Counted from the first letter of the stretch, positions 35,853 to 45,396 are shown. The stretch is DNA of 64,000 bases from Mycolicibacterium monacense (GCF_010731575.1 NZ_AP022617.1:4960001-5024000), one strand, 5' to 3'. Program-made: numbers and translations. Notes: generated by a model from the sequence alone, not told the origin.

Positions 35853-37886
35853 CTAGCTCAGGTCGAGCGCAGTGGTGTCGACACGGGAGGCCACATCGGC
35901 CATCCACGTGCGCCTGCCCTCTGGCGGCCCGCCGAACAGAGTGTGGTGCAACTTGTTCTCACTGTCATCGGGGTGCACGCGAATGACGGTGCGCCGCTGC
36001 GGATCCAGCACGGTGTTCCAGAAGTCGTCGGCGTCCATCTCGCCGAGGCCCTTGTTGCGCTGCACCTCGACCTTGCGCTTCGAGGTGGCTTTCATCTTGG
36101 CCACGGCGGCGTCGCGCTCGGACTCGTCCTGGCAGTAGATCCGCTGCGTGCCGTCCTTGACGACGAACAGCGGCGGCAGCGTCACGTACACCATCCCCGC
36201 TTCGACCAGCGGACGGTAGAAGTCGAGGAACATCGAGATCAGGCTGGAGTTGATGTTGCCGCCGTCGGGGTCGGCGTCGGAGGCGAACAGGATCCGGTCG
36301 TACCGGCACAGTTCGGGATCACAGTTGTCCCGCACGCCGCAGCCGAGGATGCGTTCGATCGAATCGAACTCGTCCTTGGCCCGCGCCTTGTTCAGCGCGA
36401 AGCCGTAGACGTTGGGCGGCTTGCCTTTCAGCGGGAAAGCCGCCTGGAAGGTGGCGTCACGCGCCGCCTTGATGGTACCGAGCGCCGAATCGCCCTCACA
36501 CAGGAACAGTTCGGCACCCGATCCGCGTCCGGTCTCCCGGCTGGGCAGCAGTTTGGGCGGCAGCGACAGGTTCGTCCCGAGACCCTTGGCTTTCGAGGCG
36601 GCGCGCGAGCGTGCCTTCGCGCCTTCCGCGCTGCGGCGCGCCCTGGCGGACTCCAGCGCCAGCTTGGTCCACAACGAAACCGCGTCGCCGTTGGCGGGGT
36701 TGGCCGCCCAGATGGTGACGCTGCGTGCCACGTCGGGGGCCATCGCCACGTTCAGCGACCGCGACGACACCGCGGTCTTCGCCTGGGAGTCCCAGGCGAC
36801 ATCGGGTGCGCGGGTGTCCACGGCGAGAGCGGTGACCGCGGCGAAATCCTGTGCCTCCGGCCCCTCTTCGCCTTTGGCGAGGCCCAGGTCCCGCATCCGG
36901 GACGCGCGATCGGCCAGCGCTTCGGACAGCCCTTTCATCGCGGCGGTCAGATGGGAACCGCCGCCGGGGGTGCGCACGGTGTTGCAGAACGCGGCCACCG
37001 TCGCCGGTTCGGCCGGGCCGGCGGTCAGCGACCAGCGGAACGGGGTGGGGCCGCGACCGGTGGTGTATTCGCCGCGGCCCTCCACGACCGCGCGCACGCC
37101 GGGCGCGGGTGTACCGGCCGCGGTGCACATCAGATCCAGCAGCGTGTCCGTGCCCCACGGGCCGGTGAACGGTTCGAGCAACGCCGGCGCAACCTCGTCG
37201 CCGGGCCAGCCTTCGTCGATGACGCTCAGGTGCACGCCGGGTGACATCCGGGCCGCGGCGTGCGCGCGCAGCAGCACCTCGCCGATGTCGATCTGGGAAT
37301 CCGGCACGACGGCGGGGTCGAACAGGATGCGGACCGTGGTGCCGTGCACGTCGGGCTTGCGGTTGCCGGTGCCCCGCAGCTTCTGCGTGTCGGCGCGGGT
37401 GAACGGGGCGTCCGGGTCGAAGTCTTTGCCCTCGAACACGCCGGGGTAGCCGCGGCCGAAGCTCTGCAGGTAGGTCTTGCCGGCCCGGCGCACGGTGACG
37501 TCGGTGCGCGCGGAGATGAACACCGCTGCGGCGGCGCCGATTCCGTTCAAACCGGCCCCGGTGCTGGCGGCATCGGTATGGGCGGAGAACTTCCCGCCGG
37601 CCCGTGCGGTGCCCAGCGTCTTGACGATCCCGTTCTTCCCGTTCACCGGGTCGGAGTCGACGGGCAGACCGCGGCCGTCGTCGGCGACGCCGACCGAACC
37701 GTCGTCGTGCAGGGTGATCGTCACCGCCGAGCCGCCGTGGCTGGGATCCGCGACTTCCTCGATGGCGTTGTCGATCAGCTCACGCAGCGCGGTGTTGAGC
37801 ACGTCGAGTCCCAGGTTCACCGCCGGCCGCAGGCGTGTGTGCTGGACATCATCGAGTTCGGTGATGTCGGCGGCGGTGTAACTCAA
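35853..37886 (-). CDS. Type II topoisomerase subunit B (TopoM system, GyrB/ParE family)
   Basis: A 677-residue ATPase subunit. The GHKL/Bergerat site is ELIDNAIEEVADPSHGG and VADDGRGLPVD (about 37-75), with GAGLNGIGAAAAVFISA as the ATP lid. The TOPRIM domain shows LCEGDSALGTIKAARD and ASDADPDGGNI. These differ from GyrB's EGDSAGGSA and DADVDG but keep the metal-binding acids. It pairs with the adjacent A subunit. The Walker-like and TOPRIM changes are characteristic of this separate lineage rather than a sign of inactivation. Confidence 0.88.
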   Translation of the reverse strand: MSYTAADITELDDVQHTRLRPAVNLGLDVLNTALRELIDNAIEEVADPSHGGSAVTITLHDDGSVGVADDGRGLPVDSDPVNGKNGIVKTLGTARAGGKFSAHTDAASTGAGLNGIGAAAAVFISARTDVTVRRAGKTYLQSFGRGYPGVFEGKDFDPDAPFTRADTQKLRGTGNRKPDVHGTTVRILFDPAVVPDSQIDIGEVLLRAHAAARMSPGVHLSVIDEGWPGDEVAPALLEPFTGPWGTDTLLDLMCTAAGTPAPGVRAVVEGRGEYTTGRGPTPFRWSLTAGPAEPATVAAFCNTVRTPGGGSHLTAAMKGLSEALADRASRMRDLGLAKGEEGPEAQDFAAVTALAVDTRAPDVAWDSQAKTAVSSRSLNVAMAPDVARSVTIWAANPANGDAVSLWTKLALESARARRSAEGAKARSRAASKAKGLGTNLSLPPKLLPSRETGRGSGAELFLCEGDSALGTIKAARDATFQAAFPLKGKPPNVYGFALNKARAKDEFDSIERILGCGVRDNCDPELCRYDRILFASDADPDGGNINSSLISMFLDFYRPLVEAGMVYVTLPPLFVVKDGTQRIYCQDESERDAAVAKMKATSKRKVEVQRNKGLGEMDADDFWNTVLDPQRRTVIRVHPDDSENKLHHTLFGGPPEGRRTWMADVASRVDTTALDLS

Positions 37887-38020
37887 CTGCTGATCCTTTT
37901 CATCGATGCCGTCAGGCGTGCCGCAGGCATCGTAGACGCCGGCACCGACATCTTCGTGGGAGCACCGCTGCAGAATCGGAGCGAAATCCGCCCCCTCGGC
38001 ACATCCAGGGCGGCCGGCGA

Positions 38021-38803
38021 TTATTGGTGCGGGATGTCGATACCCGCGGAGCGCAGTTTCGCCTCGACCAGGGTGGTCAACCGCGCCAGGGCCGGCGCCT
38101 CGTCTTCGCCGTGGTGGTTGAGCAGGCCGTACCGGGTGACGTCCGTTCGGGCCTGAAGGCCATTCGACACGGCGAGCAACGCGGGGTTGGCGAGGAAGCG
38201 GGCGGCCATGGCGGTTGCGAGTTCCTCGATGCGGGGGTCATCTGGATCCAGGTCCTTGGCGGACCAGAACTGCTTCACCAGGTCGACGAATTGGGGGTCA
38301 GTGAGGGCGTTTTCAGCCTCGGTGAGGTATTCGGAGAAGCCGTCGGGGACCAGTGCCCTGACCAGCACCAGGCTCTCGCGGAAGAGCGCCACCGCGTCGG
38401 GGGTGAAGCCCAAGACGATGGTCCGGTCCAACAGTGCGCATGTCTGGTCGGGCAACAGGGTCAGATCGTCGCTGGTCAGCCTGTCGAGCAGGTCGCGGCG
38501 CGCGATCAGCTCATCGACCCGCTCGGTCAGCTGTCGTTTGACTGCGGCCAGGTGGCCGGCGAACTGCTCTGGATCGGCGGTGAGCAATGCGCCGATGTCG
38601 GAGAGCGGTACGCCGGCCTGGGCCAGCGTCCGGACCTGGATCAGCCGCAGCAGGTCGGACGACCCGTAGCGGCGATATCCGGCACCGTCACGGGGCGGTT
38701 CGTCGAGCAGGCCGATCCGGTGGTAGTGGCGGACCGTCTTGATCGTGACGCCGGCGAAGGCCGCTGCTCGGCCGATGGTGACGCCAGCAGTGTTGGCGGT
38801 CAA
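38021..38803 (-). CDS. MerR-family transcriptional regulator
   Basis: About 260 residues. An N-terminal MerR HTH (GRAAAFAGVTIKTVRHYHRIGLLDEPPRDGAGYRRYGSSDLLRL) is followed by a coiled-coil and a helical C-terminal domain of the TipAS-like/unknown effector type. No metal-binding cysteine pattern is present. The likely start is TTG 38803, whose TTGA overlaps the stop of the upstream hydrolase. The longer frame to 39148 is antisense-like sequence within that hydrolase. Tight coupling suggests the regulator and hydrolase respond to the same compound. Confidence 0.85.
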   Translation of the reverse strand: MTANTAGVTIGRAAAFAGVTIKTVRHYHRIGLLDEPPRDGAGYRRYGSSDLLRLIQVRTLAQAGVPLSDIGALLTADPEQFAGHLAAVKRQLTERVDELIARRDLLDRLTSDDLTLLPDQTCALLDRTIVLGFTPDAVALFRESLVLVRALVPDGFSEYLTEAENALTDPQFVDLVKQFWSAKDLDPDDPRIEELATAMAARFLANPALLAVSNGLQARTDVTRYGLLNHHGEDEAPALARLTTLVEAKLRSAGIDIPHQ

Positions 38804-39603
38804 CGACTTTGGCGGCCGAAGGCGGCGACTTCGCGTACCGCCCGGGCGATGGCGCGGAAATCCTTGCGCACGATCGTGCCGTGGTTGCTGTCGACCTTCG
38901 CGCTGACAGCGAGGTTCGGGTTGCGGGCGAGCACCGGTCTCAGGGTAGTGCGCATGCGCTCCTGTGCGTTGTCTTTGCTTCCGAGGTACTCGCCGGAGGC
39001 GACGACGTACCGGACCGGGACGGTCACGCTTTCCAGGATCGGTTCGAGCGCGGCGTGGATCTTGTGCGCCTCGATGTTGATCTCGGCATGCTGGTCCGCA
39101 CTCATCCTCGCGGCGTTGCCGATGAGGCGCGCCATCGGCAACACCCACCGATACCTACGGAAGGACCGCCTGATGTATTCATGGTCGGCCTCATCGGTCC
39201 AGCCATCCGGGTAGGGGCCGTCGACGCCGACCACGCCGGCGACGCGGCTCGGGTGTCGCGCGGCCCACTGCACCGCGATCAACGCGCCGTAGGACCAGCC
39301 CACCAGGATCGGCTCGTCCACTTTTCTGGCTCGCAGGACGGCGTCGAGATCCCGGACGGTGGCCTCGAAGGAGTAGTCCGCTGATCTCGTCGACTTGCCG
39401 CGCGCGCGTTCGTCGTAGGTGATGTGCCGCCATCCCGGTCCCAGCTCGTCGATGACGCGCCGCCAGTGTCGCTGGCTGCCGTAGGAACCGTTCAGGTAGA
39501 CCAGGGGGACACCAGTCCCGCCGCTGTCGGTCGCGGCCAGGGCGGTGTCTTCCACCGGCACCATGCCACGCCAGGCCGAGGTGGTCGCGTGTGGGTTCGT
39601 CAT
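38800..39603 (-). CDS. Alpha/beta hydrolase
   Basis: A 267-residue hydrolase: YLNGSYGSQRHWRRV (oxyanion region), GWSYGALIAVQWAA with the nucleophile serine (about 106), and the C-terminal DSNHGTIVRKDF with the catalytic histidine. The specific substrate is unknown. It is coupled to the MerR regulator downstream. Confidence 0.88.
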   Translation of the reverse strand: MTNPHATTSAWRGMVPVEDTALAATDSGGTGVPLVYLNGSYGSQRHWRRVIDELGPGWRHITYDERARGKSTRSADYSFEATVRDLDAVLRARKVDEPILVGWSYGALIAVQWAARHPSRVAGVVGVDGPYPDGWTDEADHEYIRRSFRRYRWVLPMARLIGNAARMSADQHAEINIEAHKIHAALEPILESVTVPVRYVVASGEYLGSKDNAQERMRTTLRPVLARNPNLAVSAKVDSNHGTIVRKDFRAIARAVREVAAFGRQSR

Positions 39604-39643
39604 GCGACCAGCGTCGACCCTGACCCAAGGGCAGAGTCAACGG

Positions 39644-40438
39644 CTATCTGGTCTGCATCTGGCCGCCATCGACGAGGAGGTCGCTCGCGGTGATCCACGC
39701 CGCCCGGTCGGAGGCGAGAAATGCGATGGCCTCGGCGATGTCGGACGCTTCGCCCTTCCGGCCGAGCGGGATCGGCATGCCACCGGCCGCTGGGCTGTCG
39801 ACGTCCCCGGCCTCGGTGAGCGCTCGTCGAATGGCATCCGCACCCGGTGAGGCGACGTTTCCGGGGGTGATGGTGTTGACCCGCACTCCGCGCGGCCCGG
39901 CTTCGGCGGCAAGGCCTGTGGTGTACGTGGCCAGGGCCGCTTTGGCGCTGGCGTAGTGCAGCATCGTCGACGACGGACTCAGCGTCGCGGCCGAAGACAC
40001 ATTGATGATCGAGCCCTTGCCGCGGGCGTACAGCGCGGGTAGCAGTGCGGCATTGAGCCGGACGGCGGCCAGGAAGTTGATGTGGAGATCTTTGACCCAC
40101 TCGGCGTCGTCGATGTCGAGGACGCCGCCGAGATGCGGTGTCGACGCTCCGGCGTTGTTGACGATGATGTCGATGTCGCCGAGGACATCCCGGGCACGTC
40201 GAGCCAATTGGTCGACACCGTCGACAGTGCTCACGTCGGCAACCACGTACTCCACCCCCGAGGGCAGTGACTCCGGTTGTGCGCGACCGGAGGTGACGAC
40301 GCGAGCTCCCCCTTTGACGAACCGGGCCACGGTGGCCGCGCCGATGCCCTTGCTGCCGCCGGTGATGACGGCGGTCTTGCCGGCGAGGTCCAGGATGGGT
40401 GCGGTGGGTACTTCTGGAGCGACGATCGGGGTACTCAT
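39644..40438 (-). CDS. Short-chain dehydrogenase/reductase
   Basis: A 264-residue SDR: TAVITGGSKGIGAATVARF (cofactor motif), NNAGAS, and the catalytic YASAK (Tyr about 164) after NVSSAATLSPSSTM. ATG 40438 follows AAGGAGA; the frame opens 15 codons earlier without a ribosome site. It diverges from a TetR gene with a shared operator between, so the TetR protein probably represses it. Confidence 0.92.
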   Translation of the reverse strand: MSTPIVAPEVPTAPILDLAGKTAVITGGSKGIGAATVARFVKGGARVVTSGRAQPESLPSGVEYVVADVSTVDGVDQLARRARDVLGDIDIIVNNAGASTPHLGGVLDIDDAEWVKDLHINFLAAVRLNAALLPALYARGKGSIINVSSAATLSPSSTMLHYASAKAALATYTTGLAAEAGPRGVRVNTITPGNVASPGADAIRRALTEAGDVDSPAAGGMPIPLGRKGEASDIAEAIAFLASDRAAWITASDLLVDGGQMQTR

Positions 40439-40493
40439 GAGGCATCTCCTTCGGGGTTTGACGATCACCGGCGGCCACGCCACCGAGCTGTTA

Positions 40494-40509
40494 TGTACTG
40501 TCTAGTACA
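40494..40509. promoter_or_regulatory. TetR operator between the SDR and TetR genes
   Basis: TGTACT (40494-40499), GTCT, AGTACA (40504-40509): a perfect 6-bp inverted repeat in the divergent intergenic region, 56 bp upstream of the SDR start and 71 bp upstream of the TetR start. Confidence 0.65.
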
Positions 40510-40580
40510 CAACTAGAGCCGCCGCAACCGGGTCCGGGCAAGTTATGTACCGAAGTGTCGTCAATGAGTATCATGCGGGT

Positions 40581-41186
40581 ATGGCACGTCCCCGTAAATT
40601 CGATGAAGCGGAGGTCGTCGAGGCCAGTCGGGATCTGTTCTGGGATCAGGGATACGCCGCGACGAGCATCGACGACCTGAGTGCCGCCACCGGATTGGGT
40701 CGCGGCAGTTTCTACAAGGCGTTCGGCGACAAGCACAGCATGTTCCTGCGCAGTCTGGAGTTGTACTGCACCGAAGCCCTCGACGGCATCCGCGCCGAAC
40801 TCCGCAACCCGGACTTGTCGGCCTACGACCGTCTGGTCGGCCACGTGCGGGGCACCGCCGCGGGCGTGGCTTCCGACACCGATCGCCGCGGCTGCCTGCT
40901 GGCCAAGAGTGCGGCGGAACTGTCCGCCACCGACCCGGCGGTGGCCAAGCTGGTCAAACGCACGTTGGACGGGTGGCTGCGGGAACTGACGGCCACCATC
41001 GTCGCGGCCCAAACCGACGGCGACGTCCCGGCCGACACCGACGCCAAAGCGATGGCCAGCCTGCTACTGGTCGTGCTGCGCGGGATGGAGGCACTGCGCA
41101 AGGGTGGGGCGTCCGCGACGACGGTCAAGTTGGCCGCCGAACAGGCCATCGCCTTGCTCGCGGTGCCGGCACCCGTCGCCGGCTAG
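40581..41186 (+). CDS. TetR-family regulator
   Basis: A 201-residue repressor from ATG 40581. The HTH is ARPRKFDEAEVVEASRDLFWDQGYAATSIDDLSAATGLGRGSFYKAFGDKHSMF. The C-terminal domain (TDRRGCLLAKSAAEL ...) matches the group that controls divergent SDR or flavin reductase genes, often via a reactive cysteine. The Cys in RRGCLL is a candidate sensor. Confidence 0.92.
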   Translation: MARPRKFDEAEVVEASRDLFWDQGYAATSIDDLSAATGLGRGSFYKAFGDKHSMFLRSLELYCTEALDGIRAELRNPDLSAYDRLVGHVRGTAAGVASDTDRRGCLLAKSAAELSATDPAVAKLVKRTLDGWLRELTATIVAAQTDGDVPADTDAKAMASLLLVVLRGMEALRKGGASATTVKLAAEQAIALLAVPAPVAG

Positions 41187-41273
41187 CTCCGCGAGGCCAC
41201 CGGTCCACCTCCACAGCTGCTTCACAGGTCCCGTCGCGTGTGACGCCCCCCACAGTGCGGGTACCCGACCGGA

Positions 41274-42209
41274 ATGGCCGACACCGACCCCCGTCCCACC
41301 GCCGTCCGCGAGCAGTCCCGACAGCACGCAGACGAAGCCCGCCGAAAGATGTCCGAGCGGCGCAGCGCACACGACGGTGGCATCAACGGTTGGCTCAACG
41401 AGCGGGCCGGCCGGTGGGACTTGAGCGGGCAGGACGAGGCGACGATGCAGCGCCAGAAGTACCTGTGGAACTTTCTGGTGGACCACTGGTTCCGGATGGA
41501 GTTCGACGGCTGGGAGAACCTGCCCGACCCGCCGGTGCTGCTCGTCGGCATTCACTCGGGCGCCCCGTTCGTCTGGGACGCCTGGACGGTCGGGGTGCAG
41601 TGGTGGCGCCGGTTCGGCCAGGAGCGCCCGCTGCACGGCACCGCTCACGATGCGCTGATGGCGATCCCGCTGATCGGCCGGTACTTCCGGGCGATGGGAG
41701 TACTACCCGCCGCGCCCGACTCGATGGCCACGGCGCTGGCGGAAGGCCGCGACGTGGCGGTCTGGCCGGGCGGTGAGGTGGATTCGCTGCGGCCGTGGGT
41801 CGAGCGTGACGTCGCGAATCTGGCAGGCCGCGCGGGCTTCGTCCGCATGGCGATCAGGGCGGGAGTGCCAATCGTTCCGATCGCGACGGTCGGTGGGGCC
41901 GACGCGATGCCGGTGCTGATCCGCGGTGACCGGCTGTCGCGCGCGCTGCGGTTGGACAAGATGTTGCGGCTCAAGGTTTTTCCGCTCGCGGTGTCGTTGC
42001 CGTGGGGTATCGCGCCCGCGGCGCTACCGCAGCTGCCGTTGCCCGCCAAGATCCGCACCCGGCTGATGCCCGCCGTGTCGATCGATCACGATCCGGACCG
42101 CGCCGAGGACGACGACTACGTCGAGCAGAAATACCGGGAGGTTCAGGACAGCATCCAGCGCGGAATGGACGCGCTGGCCCGCAAGCGGGCGTTGCCGCTG
42201 TTCGGCTGA
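41274..42209 (+). CDS. Lysophospholipid acyltransferase-like protein
   Basis: A 311-residue PlsC-related enzyme. LLVGIHSGAPFVWDAWT occupies the NHxxxxD position with extra spacing between His and Asp. VAVWPGGEVDSLRPW corresponds to the FPEGTR motif, and VPIVPIATVGGADAMPVL to motif IV. Such proteins transfer acyl chains to lysophosphatidic acid or other lipids at the membrane. The modified first motif is typical of a mycobacterial subgroup whose substrate is unsettled. ATG 41274 lacks a strong ribosome site. Confidence 0.82.
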   Translation: MADTDPRPTAVREQSRQHADEARRKMSERRSAHDGGINGWLNERAGRWDLSGQDEATMQRQKYLWNFLVDHWFRMEFDGWENLPDPPVLLVGIHSGAPFVWDAWTVGVQWWRRFGQERPLHGTAHDALMAIPLIGRYFRAMGVLPAAPDSMATALAEGRDVAVWPGGEVDSLRPWVERDVANLAGRAGFVRMAIRAGVPIVPIATVGGADAMPVLIRGDRLSRALRLDKMLRLKVFPLAVSLPWGIAPAALPQLPLPAKIRTRLMPAVSIDHDPDRAEDDDYVEQKYREVQDSIQRGMDALARKRALPLFG

Positions 42210-42225
42210 ACCTCCGCGGACGGCG

Positions 42226-42377
42226 TGACCCCCGAAAGAACGGGAGTCGGCTCAGGACGTGCTGCGGGCGCTGCGGGAGAGGGCGCCGTGAAACAGCCGG
42301 CCAATCGGGACGCACTCTCCGAACTCGCCGACCGGACGCTGCGCGAATTGAGCGCGGCGACCCGGGCTTTGGGGTGA
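42226..42377 (+). other. Two tiny overlapping reading frames (21 and 29 codons)
   Basis: GTG 42226 opens a 21-codon frame (VTPKERESAQDVLRALRERAP) ending at TGA 42289-42291. GTG 42288 overlaps that stop as GTGA and opens a 29-codon frame (VKQPANRDALSELADRTL...) ending at 42377. Both are helical and charged and follow the acyltransferase gene by 16 bp. They may be small proteins or the remnant of one gene. No family was recognised. Confidence 0.25.
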
Positions 42378-42397
42378 CGACACGGGTATCGGTGCCG

Positions 42398-43330
42398 TCA
42401 GATCCTGCCGCCCGGGAACATCGTCTTGACGGCCTGGGTCATGGTCTCGCGGGCGGACGCGTCGTCGTCGGGGTCGAGCGAGCTGATCGCCATCACGTAG
42501 CGGCGGTCGGGCCCGATGACGCCGGTCGACACGTGCAGTTGATTGGCGCCGTTCCAGCAGCAGAACCAGCCCTGCTTCACCGCGACCGGCTCCGCATAGA
42601 GGCCCTCGGGGATGCCGAACCGCTGCGGGTATCCGTCGGTTCCCGTCGGGGTGGACTGCGCGAGATTGCCGATGATCACGTCGGCCTGTTCGGAGGGGAG
42701 CCCCCCGGTGCCGTCCAGAAGCATGCGGTAGTAGCGGACGAGATCGCCCGCGGTGCTCTGCGTGACATCCCAATGTGCGTTGTAGGGCGCCGTGGTACCC
42801 GTCAACCCGTACCGCGCCACCACGCGCGCGATGATGGCGTTCTGACCGCCGCGGTCCCAGAACATCTGCGCCGCACTGTCATCGGAGGAGCGCAGCATGA
42901 TGTCGAGTGACTTGCGGTCGGCAGCGGACAGTTTCGTCTCACCCTGGGACTCCTGCAGCAACAGGTCGTCGGCGATGAACAGCTTCACCACCGATGCGAT
43001 CGGGAAAGAGTCGTCGGCTCCGTCTGACACGATCTGGCCGGTGGTGCGGTCCAACACGACGGTGTTGATGTCGGCACCGGACTCGGCCGCGTTCGCGGTC
43101 GCTTGACGGACGCGGGCGTCGAGCCCGTCGAATTCTGCCGTCGGCTGGGCGGGTGGGGCTTCGGGCAGCACCGGACGCGGGGCCTGCGGAGCGGTGACCG
43201 TTGCCTGCGGCGTGTTCACATCCGCCGGCGGCATACCCGAGACCCGTGCCTCACACCCGTTCACGAGCAGCGCCACGCAAGCGAGCGCGATACTCGCCAT
43301 CGCCCTTTTCGGCAGCCGCCGCCGACCCAT
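42398..43330 (-). CDS. Serine beta-lactamase/PBP-like lipoprotein
   Basis: A 310-residue lipoprotein (lipobox LLVNGC, Cys about 25) with a Pro-rich spacer and a class A beta-lactamase-like domain. SVVK supplies SxxK, SSDDSA the SDN position (Asp for Asn), and VKQGWF the KTG position. Loss of the canonical KTG and Glu166-type motif suggests it is not a true lactamase; it may bind penicillin or act as a peptidase-like sensor. ATG 43330 is chosen because GGAGG precedes it by 5 nt. It diverges from the secreted lipase gene. Confidence 0.8.
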   Translation of the reverse strand: MGRRRLPKRAMASIALACVALLVNGCEARVSGMPPADVNTPQATVTAPQAPRPVLPEAPPAQPTAEFDGLDARVRQATANAAESGADINTVVLDRTTGQIVSDGADDSFPIASVVKLFIADDLLLQESQGETKLSAADRKSLDIMLRSSDDSAAQMFWDRGGQNAIIARVVARYGLTGTTAPYNAHWDVTQSTAGDLVRYYRMLLDGTGGLPSEQADVIIGNLAQSTPTGTDGYPQRFGIPEGLYAEPVAVKQGWFCCWNGANQLHVSTGVIGPDRRYVMAISSLDPDDDASARETMTQAVKTMFPGGRI

Positions 43331-43538
43331 GAACCCCTCCAACACAGTCTGAACCAGGGGAGCGGGTCAACGCTGAGCCCGCCGCTTCCCTCCAGCGTAA
43401 TCAACCGGCGCAGACGTGCGAGTCGGCCGCAAACACCCGCGCTTCAGGGTCGGTGCCGGCGAATCCCGAGACCGGCCCCACATGACAATGTACGTTGTCA
43501 CCGAGGCGCCGCCGTGGCGCCAGGGGGAGCGGGCTGCA

Positions 43539-45344
43539 GTGGAGCAGGTCAAGCAGATGAGAGGCCGCCAGGACGGCAGGCTGTTGCGCTACGGCCTCGC
43601 GGCGATCGCAGTCGGCGCGTGGGTGGCGTGCGCACCCGCGCAGGGGACGGCGTGGGCCGACACCCCGGCCTCCGACACGACATCGAGCACGGCCGACACC
43701 GACCCGAAGCCCAGCGACGCGACCACCAAGGTCGACCCTCAGGCGCAGGACTCGGCCGCGGACGCGGACACGAAGGACGAGTCGAAACTCGAGGAGCCGG
43801 ATCTCGATGCCGAGATCACGGACCCCGACGTCGACGAGCCCACAACCACACCAGAGCCGCCCGCGGAACCCGCTGACCCGCCGGAGCCGGTCCCGGCCGA
43901 GCCCACCGACACCGCCGTCGACGAACCGGTCACCACGCAACCGGTTGTCGAGGAGACGAATTCGAGCACACGGGAGAGCGATCCACCGAAACAGGAACCG
44001 CCGCACGCCGAAGTCGAGGCGAACCCGGCGAAGGCGCGCGCTGCCGAAGAAGTACACACCGCCGCTGTCGCGACGCTCACCCCGGCGGCGAAGGTGCTCG
44101 CTCTCGACGCTCTGACCCCCGCGTCCACACGGATGGACACCACAGCGCCCGCGCCGGCCGCCGTCGTCAGTCCCACCGTCGACACGACCCCGGCCCCGGC
44201 CCCGCCGCAGCCGCTGTCGCCGATCGCCGAACTGCTCGAAGTGCCCGGCCGGGTGGTCAACGCGGTGTTGCAGGTATTCGGCTTCACCACGTCGGCGAAC
44301 GTGCCCGTCAGTCCGATCACGTTCGCGCCGATCAACGATGCGATCTTCGGCGCGTTCCGCGAACTGGAGCGACATCTGGGACTCTGGCAGACCCCGGCCC
44401 CGCAACCGGTGGTCCCCACCATGACCTACACCGGCGATACGACGAGGCCGACTCCGACTGTCGCGCAGTTCCTCAACGCATCCGCGGCCGGATACGTGCT
44501 CGGGTCGACGCCCGGTGGCCTGGTGCCGCTCACCGTCGACGGATTCCAGATGTCTTCCACCAACGTCTTCTCGGGCATGGTGGGTAAGGCCTGGGTCACC
44601 CCGGAGGGGCAGGTGATCATCGCTTATCAGGGCACGACGGGCGGGTCGCATCTGCTGTTCAACCCGCTCATCACGATCGCTCAGGTGCTGGCCGACCTGC
44701 AGGTGGTGTTCACGGGCACAACGCCGTTGGCGTTCCACGATGCCCTCGATTTCGCCGAGCAGGTTCGTGCCGAGGCCGCCCTGCAGGGTTACAGCGACGA
44801 GGACATCTTCGTCACGGGTCATTCGCTCGGCGGCTGGGAGGCGCAGTACGTCGCGCAGCAGACCGGCCTTGCCGGCGTCGGCTTCGAGGCCCCCGGCATC
44901 AACACCGTCGTTCCGGGCAACGGTGCCGACTCGATGTTCGTCAACATCGGTACCTACGGGAGCTCGGCGCCGTACATGTCGACGGATCTGCCCGGGCTGC
45001 AACCGTTCATGCCGCCGTACGTCCCGGGCGGCGGCGCCAAACCGCACTATGGCCCGATCATCATGATCGGCGATCCCACCGCCATGACGCCGCTGTACAA
45101 CGCATCCCAGCTGTGGGGTACCAGCCCGATCGGCAGTGCCGTGTTCCTCGTCGACTACCTCATGAACTTCTTCCAGTACCACCTGCCCGGTGTGCAGGCC
45201 TATCACCTGGACGTCACCCCCGATCCCGGCATCGTGCTGTGGCTCGGCACCGCCCGCGGACCGGTCCACACCGGCTACGGGGACCTGACGATCCCGCAGC
45301 TGATGAAGGCCGCGTCGGACGACGGGATCCTGTTCCGGCCCTGA
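43539..45344 (+). CDS. Secreted lipase-like alpha/beta hydrolase with acidic Pro/Thr-rich region
   Basis: About 601 residues from GTG 43539 behind CAGGGGGAG; ATG 43557 and ATG 43482 are alternatives. A signal peptide (YGLAAIAVGAWVACAPAQGTAWAD) is followed by a 200-residue low-complexity region rich in Asp, Glu, Pro and Thr. The C-terminal domain is lipase class 3-like, with VIIAYQGTTGG and the nucleophile elbow GHSLGGWEAQY. It probably hydrolyses lipid esters at the cell surface. The acidic stalk suggests it spans the outer envelope. Confidence 0.83.
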   Translation: MEQVKQMRGRQDGRLLRYGLAAIAVGAWVACAPAQGTAWADTPASDTTSSTADTDPKPSDATTKVDPQAQDSAADADTKDESKLEEPDLDAEITDPDVDEPTTTPEPPAEPADPPEPVPAEPTDTAVDEPVTTQPVVEETNSSTRESDPPKQEPPHAEVEANPAKARAAEEVHTAAVATLTPAAKVLALDALTPASTRMDTTAPAPAAVVSPTVDTTPAPAPPQPLSPIAELLEVPGRVVNAVLQVFGFTTSANVPVSPITFAPINDAIFGAFRELERHLGLWQTPAPQPVVPTMTYTGDTTRPTPTVAQFLNASAAGYVLGSTPGGLVPLTVDGFQMSSTNVFSGMVGKAWVTPEGQVIIAYQGTTGGSHLLFNPLITIAQVLADLQVVFTGTTPLAFHDALDFAEQVRAEAALQGYSDEDIFVTGHSLGGWEAQYVAQQTGLAGVGFEAPGINTVVPGNGADSMFVNIGTYGSSAPYMSTDLPGLQPFMPPYVPGGGAKPHYGPIIMIGDPTAMTPLYNASQLWGTSPIGSAVFLVDYLMNFFQYHLPGVQAYHLDVTPDPGIVLWLGTARGPVHTGYGDLTIPQLMKAASDDGILFRP

Positions 45345-45396
45345 CACCCGGCGACCATCCGCTAACGCGGCGCTGCCGTCCGCCGATGACAGGGGC

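Noticed and set aside
35829..37244. Plus-strand frames of 300-700 codons across the topoisomerase genes
   Set aside because: They are antisense to genes with clear catalytic motifs and show no protein family features.
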